A program made the translations under genes and the position numbers. Positions 16,456 through 26,678 of a DNA stretch of 54,790 nucleotides are shown here, piece by piece. Each line of letters opens with the position of its first letter. The stretch's first letter is position 1. Location of the stretch: positions 1-54,790 of the forward strand of contig DAIDIH010000141.1 of assembly GCA_027459465.1 (NCBI GenBank). The letters are read 5' to 3'. The stretch is from Bryobacterales bacterium (GTDB lineage Bacteria > Acidobacteriota > Terriglobia > Bryobacterales > Bryobacteraceae). The notes under the pieces were generated by a model that did not search any database, was not told the DNA's origin, and saw only the letters and a program-made list of their open reading frames with translations.

Positions 16456-18399
16456 ATGTCAGCACAAAATACGATCGAGCCTCCTGTGCGAGAGCCGGGC
16501 TGCACGGAGTGTTCCTGCGCCGAGCCTCAGCGGCGCGAGGAGTCTGCAAGCAAGTTCCGCCGCTCGGTTCTCACGCTGCTGGCAGTTGTCTTTGCGGCTG
16601 TTTTGATTGTGGTAGTGGTCGGCGAGTGGCTTGGGCGATTTGAAGCCTATACGGAGCGCGTGCCGTGGTATGCCGGCGTTGCGATCGTGGTTCTCTTCGG
16701 CTATCCCGTGCTCCGAAAAGTCGTGCAGGCGGCGCTGAAGCGCCGCGTGACCTCGCACACGCTCATGACGGTCGGCCTCCTGGCCGCGCTCGTGATCGGG
16801 CAATGGCCCACGGCGGTTCTGATCATTTTTTTCATGCGGCTTGCCGATTACGTGGAACACTTCACGACAGAGCGGGCGTATCACGCTATCCGCGAACTCG
16901 CCGCTCTCGCCCCGCAGACGGCTCGCGTTGAGCGGAACGGCAAAGAGCATGACGTGCCGATTGAGACCGTTGCCGCCGGAGATGTTGTGATCATCCGACC
17001 GGGCGAGAAAATTCCCGTCGATGGCGAGGTTCTGAGTGGTCAAGCAACCGTCAACCAGGCGACTATCACGGGAGAGTCCATGCCAGTTGAAGCGGTGCCA
17101 GGAACGAAAGTGTTTGCCGCCTCGATCGCTCAGTTGGGGACCTTGCGCGTGCGCACCGTCCATGTTGGGCCCGACACCACGTTTGGCCGTGTCATCCGGC
17201 TCGTGGAAGGCGCGGAGACGCACCGCGCGGACGTGCAGCGCGTGGCTGACAAGTTCTCGGCCTACTACCTTCCTGTCGTTGGCACAGTCGCCCTACTGAC
17301 GTTCCTTATAGGCCGAAATGCGTTATCCACGGCGGCCGTTCTGGTGGTCGCCTGCTCCTGCTCGTTCGCGCTGGCGACGCCGATCGCGCTTCTGGCCTCA
17401 GTTGGCGCTGCGGCAAAACGTGGGCTTCTCTTCAAAGGCGGGAAGTATCTGGAATTGCTCGCCCGCGCCGATGTGCTTCTCGTCGATAAGACTGGAACGC
17501 TGACCCTCGGGCACCCGCGGCTCACCGACGTCGTCCCGCTCAATGGATTCTCGCAGCAAGAGGTACTTCGGCTGGCGGCCTCCGCAGAACGCTTTTCCGA
17601 GCACCCTCTGGCCGACGCGGTACGCGGCGCTGCGGCGGAACAGGGTATCGTGCTCGCGGAAACCGAAGACTTTCGCGCCCTGCCTGGCCTGGGTGTGCGC
17701 GCTCGCGTTGAGGGAGCCTTGGTGAGCGTAGGAAGCCGACGGATGATGAGCGATGGCGGAAATGGGCCGCCGGCGGTTGGGACTCTTGAGGCGCAGGGCA
17801 AGACGGTGCTGTATATCGAGCGGGACCGAGCCCTCATCGGGCTCCTCGCCGCCGCGGATACTGTGCGGCCGGAAGTGGCAGGTGCGCTTGAGCGCGTGCG
17901 TTCTCTTGGCGTTAAGCATGTCGAGCTTCTCACTGGAGACACGGAGCAAACGGCGGCGGCCCTCGCCAGGACACTCGGAATCGCCTACCGCGCGCGATTG
18001 TTGCCGGAAGACAAGATTGCCGTGGTTAAGGAGCATCAGGCGCAGGGTAAGACCGTGGTTATGGTGGGCGACGGCGTGAACGACGCCCCCGCGCTGGCGC
18101 AGGCAGATGTGGGAATCGCGATGGGCGCGTTCGGGTCCGATGTGGCCATTGAAGCGGCCCACGTGTCACTTCTCCGCGACGACTGGAGGCTTGTGCCGGA
18201 AGTGCTCAGCATCGCGCGTCGTACCATGCGTGTGGTGAAGATCAACATCGGTTTTACCGCCGTCTATAACTTGGCTGGCCTGCTCCTTGCGGCGCTCGGT
18301 TTTCTGCCGCCGATCCTCGCGGCTGCCGCGCAATCCCTTCCGGATCTTGTGATCCTTGGGAACTCGTCCCGGCTGCTGCGGGCGCAGCCGCACCGGTAG
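16456..18399 (+). CDS. Heavy-metal P1B-type ATPase with unusual CSC membrane motif
   Basis: 647 residues. The phosphorylation motif is DKTGTLTLG with Asp344; TITGESMPVEA and GDGVNDAPALAQAD are present. The membrane metal site reads ACSCSFALATP (Cys300-Ser-Cys302) instead of the usual CPC. The N-terminus has a Cys-rich segment (CTECSC) but no full HMA domain. Exporters of this class move Cu, Zn, Cd or related ions. The changed motif makes the substrate uncertain. It is co-directional with the ABC transporter. Confidence 0.92.
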   Translation: MSAQNTIEPPVREPGCTECSCAEPQRREESASKFRRSVLTLLAVVFAAVLIVVVVGEWLGRFEAYTERVPWYAGVAIVVLFGYPVLRKVVQAALKRRVTSHTLMTVGLLAALVIGQWPTAVLIIFFMRLADYVEHFTTERAYHAIRELAALAPQTARVERNGKEHDVPIETVAAGDVVIIRPGEKIPVDGEVLSGQATVNQATITGESMPVEAVPGTKVFAASIAQLGTLRVRTVHVGPDTTFGRVIRLVEGAETHRADVQRVADKFSAYYLPVVGTVALLTFLIGRNALSTAAVLVVACSCSFALATPIALLASVGAAAKRGLLFKGGKYLELLARADVLLVDKTGTLTLGHPRLTDVVPLNGFSQQEVLRLAASAERFSEHPLADAVRGAAAEQGIVLAETEDFRALPGLGVRARVEGALVSVGSRRMMSDGGNGPPAVGTLEAQGKTVLYIERDRALIGLLAAADTVRPEVAGALERVRSLGVKHVELLTGDTEQTAAALARTLGIAYRARLLPEDKIAVVKEHQAQGKTVVMVGDGVNDAPALAQADVGIAMGAFGSDVAIEAAHVSLLRDDWRLVPEVLSIARRTMRVVKINIGFTAVYNLAGLLLAALGFLPPILAAAAQSLPDLVILGNSSRLLRAQPHR

Positions 18400-18420
18400 G
18401 CGAGCTGGGGAGTACGACAC

Positions 18421-19254
18421 ATGGTTTTGTGGAATGGAAAAACGGGCCGCGGCTCTCTGGTGGCGGGCGGAATCGCATCCGTTCTTGCCTCGACTTGCTG
18501 TCTGAGTGCGCCTGTCCTGGCGGGACTCGGCTTCGGCGGCGCATCGGCCGCCCACTTGACGGCGCTGGAGCCGTATCGACCGGTCTTCATCGGCGCCGCG
18601 CTGATCGCGCTTTTCTTTGCGTATCGGACCATTTTTCGACGGCCACAAACGTGCCACCCGGAAGCGCGCGCAGCGCCGCAAACCAGGCACAAGGTCGTTT
18701 TCTGGATTGTGGCCACGCTGCTGGGGATTGGTGTTGCTCTGGAAGGCGTCGAGAAAGGCGGGGCCGCGTTAGAGAATAAGGAATCCGCTCCTACCTCCTC
18801 TGGCGCGCCAACCTCAACCGGCAAGAATGCTGGGGCGCGGAGGCGGATGCCGGACTTGACGTTTGTCGACCTTGACGGGAGGCCCTGGAGACTGAGCGGT
18901 GATCGGGGCCACGTGGTTCTGATGAATTTTTGGGCATCATGGTGCCCACCCTGCCGGAAAGAAATGCCCATGCTGGTCAGGCTGTCGAACGGCTATAGGT
19001 CCCGAGGACTCGATGTCGTCGGGGTCATGATGGATGAGGGCGGACTCGAAAGGGTGCGACAATTCCTCCGGGAATACCAGGTATCCTATCGAATTCTGCT
19101 GCCGGGAAGCGCCGTCCGGTTAATGCCTCCCGTTGAAAGGCTGCCGACGACGTTCCTTGTTGATAAGCAAGGACAGCTAGCCGCGGTCTATTCAGGCGCG
19201 ATCGAAGAAGGGGTTTTCCGGCAGGATCTGGAGAAGCTCCTTGCCGAAAGGTAA
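18421..19254 (+). CDS. MerT-TlpA fusion protein
   Basis: 277 residues. Residues 1-105 match MerT: a Cys pair (LASTCCLSAPVLAGLGFGG), LEPYRPVFIGAALIALFFAY and a Cys in the loop. After a linker, residues 140-277 form a TlpA-like thioredoxin with NFWASWCPPCRKEMPML and LPTTFLVDKQG. The domain would face the periplasm if the third helix is kept. It resembles the MerT of this window, suggesting a shared origin. A thiol-redox step at the transporter is the likely role. Confidence 0.88.
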   Translation: MVLWNGKTGRGSLVAGGIASVLASTCCLSAPVLAGLGFGGASAAHLTALEPYRPVFIGAALIALFFAYRTIFRRPQTCHPEARAAPQTRHKVVFWIVATLLGIGVALEGVEKGGAALENKESAPTSSGAPTSTGKNAGARRRMPDLTFVDLDGRPWRLSGDRGHVVLMNFWASWCPPCRKEMPMLVRLSNGYRSRGLDVVGVMMDEGGLERVRQFLREYQVSYRILLPGSAVRLMPPVERLPTTFLVDKQGQLAAVYSGAIEEGVFRQDLEKLLAER

Positions 19255-19601
19255 CGCCGCCTCATGGGGACGTAATCTTCTGGAAGTAGCTACTCGGTCG
19301 ATACCGGAACGGGATCACAGTGCAAGACCGATGAAGAGCTGGGTATTTCGATTCACGCACACCGCTTTGTGCAACGCAGGAGATTTCGGGAGCGTGAGTT
19401 TTTGTGTTTGCAGTGCAATTCAACGCTTCGAAGCAATTCGCCTTCCCCGACAAAACGAGCCGCGCGATTGCCTCTCCTGAAATAATCGCTGGCTTGTGCC
19501 TAGTTCTACCGATTTTTCATTTGTCGGTTGCGCTGGCGAGTGTGAAAAGGACGTGTGAAAGGGACGACAATCGCGAGAAAGCGGTTGGCCCGGGAGCTCA
19601 G
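19255..19601. other. Gene-free stretch between convergent genes
   Basis: I see no supported gene or clear terminator. Short open frames here lack ribosome binding sites and protein-like composition. Confidence 0.4.
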
Positions 19602-19964
19602 TCAGCTCAAAGTCGGCTCATTCCACCGAGGCAGTGGATCTTGTCGGGCAAGATACTGGACGAGTTCATCGCCGAGCCGGTCGTCGAAAAGGAGTGTCAG
19701 CGCCCGGTAGGTCTTGTTCACGACATCGATCATGAGCGTCTTCATTTCTTCGTCGCTCAAACGTGATAGCTTTGGCCATGGAATCTCGCCGTACGGCGGT
19801 CTGACTACAACGTCTGCATAGTCGCCGGGTTTCGAATCCGGTGTAATTCCCGCGTGAAGATCCTCGAGAAAGGTGTTGCGGAAGCACTGCTGAGCGAGGT
19901 ACTTGGCGAGCCTTTTCATTAAAACGGGATTATTGGAGATGGCACGGACGGATTGGGCGGTCAT
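19602..19964 (-). CDS. Conserved hypothetical protein
   Basis: About 120 residues from the ATG at 19964 (MTAQSVRAIS). Visible segments are LMKRLAKYLAQQCFRNTFLE, PYGEIPWPKLSRLSDEEMK and MIDVVNKTYRALTLLF. It is helical and soluble, with no membrane segment. It has the look of short hypotheticals common on mobile elements of soil bacteria, but no function can be named. Confidence 0.6.
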   Translation of the reverse strand: MTAQSVRAISNNPVLMKRLAKYLAQQCFRNTFLEDLHAGITPDSKPGDYADVVVRPPYGEIPWPKLSRLSDEEMKTLMIDVVNKTYRALTLLFDDRLGDELVQYLARQDPLPRWNEPTLS

Positions 19965-20108
19965 TGTGTAGTCCGTTCTACCAGCTATCTCATCCACTGG
20001 CAAAGGGGCGGTTGCGCCGGGGCGCACATTCCGTCCACCAGACAGCGCCCATTTGCGACGAATCCAGATCCGCCGTATACAGATAGCAGTCCTTGTCGGG
20101 ACCAGAAA

Positions 20109-21014
20109 ATGGCGACCAACTCACCCAAGATCCATAGCATTCTCGCGAGCCACCAGATGCCGTCGGGGGGCTGGAGTTTCACGGGATCGCAACAAGCCAG
20201 CACGGAATCGACTTGTTTGGCGTGCCTCGCCCTTGCATGGGAAACAGGGGCGACCACGAGTTCGGCGATCCGCTTCTTGCTCGGCTCGCAACTCGCCGAT
20301 GGCGGATGGCCGGCGTTCCAAGGCGATCAGGAGGGGTCGTGGACAACGGCGTTGGCTCTTTGTACCTTGACCGCCGTGAACGATGTCTCAGAAGCCCGCG
20401 ATCGGGCACTGAAATGGCTTCTCACAGAAAAAGGCAAAGAAGGCCACTGGTTCTGGCGATGGAAATTCAAGACCGCGGATCGCAACGTTCGGTTCGATCC
20501 CGATAAATATGGTTGGCCCTGGAGTCCAGGCGCGGGTAGCTGGGTGATTCCAACCGCCTTCAGCGTGGTCGCTATCAAGCAATTCACGGTCTGCAATCGC
20601 TCGGAGGCGTCGGAAAAACGAATCCGTCTGGGAGTGGAGATGCTTTTGGATCGGGCGTGCATTGGCGGTGGGTGGAACTCAGGGAACAGCGTTGTCTATG
20701 GCGTTCCGCTCCGGCCGCACGTCGAGGCGACGGCGATCGCCCTGCTCGCTTTGCAGGACGAGCCCCGTGGGGAGATTGTTCAGACGAGCGTGAAATGGCT
20801 GGAATCCCAAGCTGGCGATATGCAGGGGGTGTCAAGCCTGGCTTGGTGCATTCTCACGTTGTTCGTCTATCAGAAGCCGATAGAGGAACTGAAGCGCAAG
20901 CTTGCCACTATCGTGGGGCATAGCAGCGGAATCCGGAACAACGCCATACTCGCCACCGCGCTATTGGCGCTCCGGTGCGGAGAAATGATTCATCCCTTTA
21001 TGGTGCTGCGATGA
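20109..21014 (+). CDS. Prenyltransferase/squalene-cyclase repeat protein
   Basis: 301 residues built of alpha-alpha barrel repeats with QW-like motifs: MPSGGWSFTGSQQASTESTC, LLGSQLADGGWPAFQGDQEG and IGGGWNSGNSVVYG. This is the prenyltransferase/squalene oxidase repeat class. No DxDD cyclase motif is visible and it is half the size of a hopene cyclase, so a terpene cyclase role is unlikely. Its stop overlaps the start of the DUF362 gene, implying a functional pair. Confidence 0.8.
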   Translation: MATNSPKIHSILASHQMPSGGWSFTGSQQASTESTCLACLALAWETGATTSSAIRFLLGSQLADGGWPAFQGDQEGSWTTALALCTLTAVNDVSEARDRALKWLLTEKGKEGHWFWRWKFKTADRNVRFDPDKYGWPWSPGAGSWVIPTAFSVVAIKQFTVCNRSEASEKRIRLGVEMLLDRACIGGGWNSGNSVVYGVPLRPHVEATAIALLALQDEPRGEIVQTSVKWLESQAGDMQGVSSLAWCILTLFVYQKPIEELKRKLATIVGHSSGIRNNAILATALLALRCGEMIHPFMVLR

Positions 21015-21997
21015 TCTCTGACCGGCGCAGATTCCTGGGAGCGGCAGCCGGTGCGATCGTGACGACTGGCGCAACAGTCCAACATCTGCTGCCGAAGTAC
21101 AAAATCAACTACCGCAGGCCGCGATCGATGGTCGCCGTTCTGAATTGCGAGGGGTACTCGGAAGAGATCGAGGGATTGCTTCTGGACGGGTTGAAGCTGT
21201 TTCCGATCGATGCCCGCGGCAAGTTCGTCCTCCTCAAGCCAAATCTCGTGGAGGATCTCCCGGGCCCGGTAAACACCAACCCAATTCTGCTCGGCGCGGC
21301 CGCGCGATGCTTTCTTCGGCTCGGCGCCAGCCGCGTTGTGATCGGCGAGGGACCGGGACATCAGCGCGACACCGAATTGGTGGTGCATGCCGCTGGCCTC
21401 GAACCTGTGCTGCGGGAACCTCGAATCGAGTTTGTCGATCTGAACCGGGACGAACTCCGGAAGGTTCGGCTGAAAGCCGACTACAGCGGACTCCGCGAAT
21501 TCTGGCTTCCGCAGACAGCGCTTGCCGCAGATATAGTCGTATCGATGCCCAAGGTGAAGACTCACCATTGGGCGGGAGTGACGCTGAGCCTGAAAAACAT
21601 GTTCGGGATTGTGCCGGGCATGAAGTACGGCTGGCCTAAGAATCTGCTGCACTGGAGCGGCATCCACGAAAGTGTCCTCGATATTTGCGCGACCGTTCCG
21701 GTTCACTTCGTGATCGCGGACGGAATCACCGCCATGGAAGGCAACGGCCCGCTCCAGGGAAACCCCCGCGAGTTGGGCAAGCTTGTCTTGGCCAACGATC
21801 CGGTTGCGGCCGACGCGACATGTGTTCGATTGATGGGCTTCGACCCGGTTGCCGTGAAGCACCTTCAAATAGCCGGCGATTTCCTCGGGAACCTCGACGA
21901 GCGCGCGATCGAGATGCTGGCGGAGCGCGTGTCCGTGACGGCCCGGCCTTTTGCCGTGCTGCCGGAATTCTCTTACTTGATTCATAAATCGAGATGA
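21011..21997 (+). CDS. DUF362 protein with Tat-like signal
   Basis: 328 residues starting with DRRRFLGAAAGAIV, a twin-arginine-type signal. The body has DUF362 features: KFVLLKPNLVED, IVVSMPKVKTHHWAGVTLSL, KNMFG and FVIADGITAMEGNGPLQG. DUF362 members are of unknown function; some carry Fe-S clusters, but no ferredoxin Cys motif is visible here. It is translationally coupled to the repeat protein upstream. Confidence 0.85.
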   Translation: MISDRRRFLGAAAGAIVTTGATVQHLLPKYKINYRRPRSMVAVLNCEGYSEEIEGLLLDGLKLFPIDARGKFVLLKPNLVEDLPGPVNTNPILLGAAARCFLRLGASRVVIGEGPGHQRDTELVVHAAGLEPVLREPRIEFVDLNRDELRKVRLKADYSGLREFWLPQTALAADIVVSMPKVKTHHWAGVTLSLKNMFGIVPGMKYGWPKNLLHWSGIHESVLDICATVPVHFVIADGITAMEGNGPLQGNPRELGKLVLANDPVAADATCVRLMGFDPVAVKHLQIAGDFLGNLDERAIEMLAERVSVTARPFAVLPEFSYLIHKSR

Positions 21998-22040
21998 GTC
22001 TCACCACGAAATCATGGGGAGCCTGTGCGCAGGCCTGGCC

Positions 22041-22320
22041 GTTCCGTCGTTGTGTAACTTTGCGATTCCCTCCAGAATCGCCTCACGCGCGGGGCTCCGC
22101 TGCACTAGATGCGGGTCATTGTGTGAGAATGCGTTTTCACTCTCCAACGACATGAAATGCGTCGCGGCGGCGTCAGCGTTCCGTCATTGTGTGAATTTGC
22201 GATCTGCACCAGAGGCGCTCGCGTCTGTGTTCCGAGCCGACATCATTGTGTAAGATTGCGATTCACCACTGCGACATTTCTGAGCGGCCCAGTATGCGGG
22301 TGGTCATTGTGTAAGAGCGC
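22041..22320 (+). repeat. Five spaced direct repeats, consensus CATTGTGTAAGATTGCGATTC
   Basis: Units begin at 22048, 22117, 22185, 22244 and 22305, about 60-69 bases apart, with the core (T)CATTGTGT then A/G-rich bases and TGCGATT. The spacers are unrelated to each other. No gene lies within 21998-22497. The layout could be multiple transposase sites at a relict IS21-like or Tn7-like end, iterons, or a regulatory array. A single similar unit lies at 3195-3222. Confidence 0.7.
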
Positions 22321-22473
22321 GCCCAGGGCCGGGATGCGCAAGCCTCCGCCGTAAACACCTGTCCGCAAAACATATTGGCTCGCTTTTTTCTCGCCAACAA
22401 GTATCCGCAACCTGCCTTCTGGCAGCTAATCTTGAGCGCCGGAAATGAAGCGCTCCGCGTGATTCTGGTTTAG

Positions 22474-23903
<1,430 letters not shown>

Positions 23904-23904
23904 A

Positions 23905-25020
23905 ATGCGGCATCTGATCGTGTGCGTTTGTCTGCTTTGTTTGCCGAGAGTTTCGTCCGCGCAGCCGGCCCGGCCAGTACCGCCCGGAAAGCCAACACCG
24001 ACAAGGACCGCGCCGGCGGTACTGATCACACCGGTTGCGGGTCCACCAAGAGTCGACCCGGTAATTCTGACGCGAGCGGCGCTGGACGACAAAATCGTAA
24101 CTTTGCGGGTGGCGCCGCGAGTTGCGACATCCATCCGTTTGCCGGAACCGGTCAATTCGGTGGTTGTGGGGGATCCCGAGACTTTTCAGGCAGAACACTC
24201 AGAGCATGAGCCCGAATTAGTCACGGTCAAGCCAGTCATCACCGAACCGGCGGAGACAAACCTATTGATCACCACCACGCTGGGACACCAGGCCAATCTG
24301 TTGCTGATCAGCTCGGGCGAACGCGGCGATGGAGCGCAGACGGTGGATGTCCTGCTGAGGTATGGGAAACCGGCCGCCGGAAGTTTCCTGATCGAAGAGA
24401 ATCCCGTCTCCAGCGTGCTGATTGCTGAGACGCAAAGCCTCGGACCGGAAACCAGGAATCCGGAGACGGCGACAGGACGCACATCTGCAACACCACTGGC
24501 CGAACTGGTAAGGCCCGCTAATCTGGAGAGTTCGAGCAAAACCGGCGACACATCCGGCCAGGCTCTGGACAAGCTGCTGGCCCGCCAGAAACAGGCGCCG
24601 CTGCCGATGCTATATGGACAGCATCCGGGGGAAATCGAGGCAGGTCCGCGCGTCAAGGCAGGTGTCAGCGAAGTTCTGGATGAAGGCAGACAGGTAGTGG
24701 TCCTCTTTTCGGTGCTGAATCCGGCTAACCACGCCATTGAGATCCTGCCGCCTCAGGTTCAGCTGGGCGGCAAGGTCAAGAAGAAGTGGACCACCGCGGA
24801 GCAACTGTATGTCATCGATTTTCGGTTGAGCACCAGGCGTCTCGGCGAGGGGCAGCGGGCTGATGGTGTGGTTGTTTTTGAACGGCCAGGATTCAAGCAG
24901 TCGAGTGAGACGTTGTTCCTGCAAGTCGCCGATTCGGGAGCGGTGGACCAGCCCGCGCTGGCACCGATTGGGTTCGGTATCAGCAGTTTTCGAGGAGGAT
25001 CGGCGCATGAATCCCGATGA
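23905..25020 (+). CDS. VirB9/TrbG-like periplasmic protein (first copy)
   Basis: 371 residues with a signal peptide and AGGAGAG before the ATG. The N-terminal half has the VirB9-type strand pattern (LRVAPRVATSIRLPEPVNSV, then NLLITTTLGHQANLLLIS), which in secretion systems docks to the outer-membrane core ring. The C-terminal half (GVSEVLDEGRQVVVLFSVLN) has a beta-sandwich look. A second VirB9 protein is encoded at 41532. The call rests on position before VirB10 and on motif style. Confidence 0.65.
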   Translation: MRHLIVCVCLLCLPRVSSAQPARPVPPGKPTPTRTAPAVLITPVAGPPRVDPVILTRAALDDKIVTLRVAPRVATSIRLPEPVNSVVVGDPETFQAEHSEHEPELVTVKPVITEPAETNLLITTTLGHQANLLLISSGERGDGAQTVDVLLRYGKPAAGSFLIEENPVSSVLIAETQSLGPETRNPETATGRTSATPLAELVRPANLESSSKTGDTSGQALDKLLARQKQAPLPMLYGQHPGEIEAGPRVKAGVSEVLDEGRQVVVLFSVLNPANHAIEILPPQVQLGGKVKKKWTTAEQLYVIDFRLSTRRLGEGQRADGVVVFERPGFKQSSETLFLQVADSGAVDQPALAPIGFGISSFRGGSAHESR

Positions 25021-26470
25021 TACAGTTCGAGTGAACAGGTTGGACGAAGAACCGAATCCAACCGCAGCGATCTCCGGACAAAAACCGGACAAAGAAACCC
25101 AGGCTACTCTGGAACCTCAGGCGGTCGGCGAGGAACCAGCGGCAGAACCCTTGGGATGGAGTGGGCGGCTGCGCCAGATCATGCAGCGATCTGCGCAGGG
25201 TGAGGCGCGCACGAACATCAAGCGCCAGCAGCTCAGGGAAGATCGCACAAAGGCGTTTCTGATGCTCGCCGGATCGACGGTCGTACTGGGGCTGATGTTT
25301 TTTGCCTTGTTCTCTTCGCCGAGCTCGAACCATAAGAACAATTCGGCACGGCCCGGTCAACCAAATCTCGGGCGCGGCCCAAACGGAGAGGGTGTTGACA
25401 CGAGCCGCTCGGTGACACCGTTGCTTAACGCGGACACGCGCAATCCGAACGAGGACTCAGGGAAGTTGAGCGCACAGGATATCCAGAACACGGCCAGGCA
25501 GCGAATGCTGGCGCAGACAAACGTACCGCCACCAGCGCCGACGCCGCCATCGAGGGACTACGCTTTGAATCGGATTGAGTTCCCCTCCGAACCAGCCGCG
25601 GCTCCCGTGCAACGACCCACTCCAAAAGCCGATAAGCTGACGAAGGCGTCGCTGGTGTTCGTTAGTGCCGGCACCAGCGGAGGAACGCGGGACAAGATCC
25701 CGGCAGCGGGTAACCTCCAGCCGGCGCTGCTCGAACAGCAATTCTCGTTGCTGCCGGCGGGCACGCGGCTCGTGGCCCGGCTCCAGACGCCGGTGAGCAC
25801 GGCTGTGAAAGCGCCCGTCGTGGCGGCGATCGAGTACAACTATGATCGCGACGGCGAAACCGTGATTCCAGCGGGGTCCAAAGCTTTTGGCGAACTCGAC
25901 CAGGCGAACGATCGAGGCTATGTCGGTCTTCGTTTTAACAGCATTCAAATGCCGGATGGCACGACGCAGACAATCGACGGGCGCGCGATGGGGCTCAACT
26001 ACCAGCCGCTCGAGGGCAAAGTATCGGGCCGGAACACGGGCAAGAAATTCTTGGTTCGGAGCCTCACTGGAGTGGGCACGATTCTGGCCGCAACGGTGGG
26101 TGTGCAGAGTGGCCTGGGAGTCAACGAAACGATCTCCAATAATGTGTTGCTGCGAGAGCGACTGGCGGATAACATCGCACTCGCGGGCGAACAGCAGATG
26201 AATGAATTGGCGTATCGCCAGAACATCGTTGTCACAGTTCCGGGCAACACTCGCTTTTACATCGTGCTCGCAAAACCGGGGGATCGTGCCACAAGGTCGA
26301 CGCCGGGGGGCGCGGTTCCAAGCTCGAATCCGAACGTTCCGAGCTACGCCGCAGCGGCACCCAGCGTTCAGGAACTGCGCGAGCTCCTGGAACTCAAGCG
26401 CGAGTTGACACAAATGTACCAGCAGCAACCCAAAGCGCAGGTCACACAGACGGCCTCGGATCAGCAATAG
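25007..26470 (+). CDS. virB10: VirB10/TrbI-like core-complex protein
   Basis: 487 residues from the ATG at 25007 (GAGGAGGAT upstream). The order is a cytoplasmic N-terminus, one membrane helix (MLAGSTVVLGLMFFALFSS), a Pro-rich periplasmic linker and a TrbI domain (GTRLVARLQTPVSTAVKAPV, DGETVIPAGSKAFGELDQAN, then VGTILAATVGVQSGLG). VirB10 spans both membranes and senses energy from the ATPases. Confidence 0.92.
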   Translation: MNPDDTVRVNRLDEEPNPTAAISGQKPDKETQATLEPQAVGEEPAAEPLGWSGRLRQIMQRSAQGEARTNIKRQQLREDRTKAFLMLAGSTVVLGLMFFALFSSPSSNHKNNSARPGQPNLGRGPNGEGVDTSRSVTPLLNADTRNPNEDSGKLSAQDIQNTARQRMLAQTNVPPPAPTPPSRDYALNRIEFPSEPAAAPVQRPTPKADKLTKASLVFVSAGTSGGTRDKIPAAGNLQPALLEQQFSLLPAGTRLVARLQTPVSTAVKAPVVAAIEYNYDRDGETVIPAGSKAFGELDQANDRGYVGLRFNSIQMPDGTTQTIDGRAMGLNYQPLEGKVSGRNTGKKFLVRSLTGVGTILAATVGVQSGLGVNETISNNVLLRERLADNIALAGEQQMNELAYRQNIVVTVPGNTRFYIVLAKPGDRATRSTPGGAVPSSNPNVPSYAAAAPSVQELRELLELKRELTQMYQQQPKAQVTQTASDQQ

Positions 26471-26678
26471 CGAAGATGAACCCGTTAGCGCAGTGCGAGT
26501 AGCGAAATCGGAAGAGTGGAGCGTGGAATCGGCAATCTTCGCCCATAAGCACTTGGGCTTGTATTCTTGAGATCAACAGCGAACTGGAGGATGTGTAACG
26601 TTTCGGACGTCGGGCCTCGAACTGGCCGAATTTACAGGGTTCCTCGGATGGCGTTAAAGTAGTCCGAAGGAGAGCTGT

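Noticed and set aside
19963-19975. GGTCATTGTGTA as another unit of the 22-kb repeat
   Set aside because: Only about 12 bases match, and they overlap the start codon of the minus-strand gene; probably chance.
20109-21014. Complete squalene-hopene cyclase
   Set aside because: Half the needed length and no DxDD catalytic motif.
22041-22320. CRISPR array
   Set aside because: Repeats are imperfect, separated by about 40-45 bases of unequal length, with no cas genes nearby.
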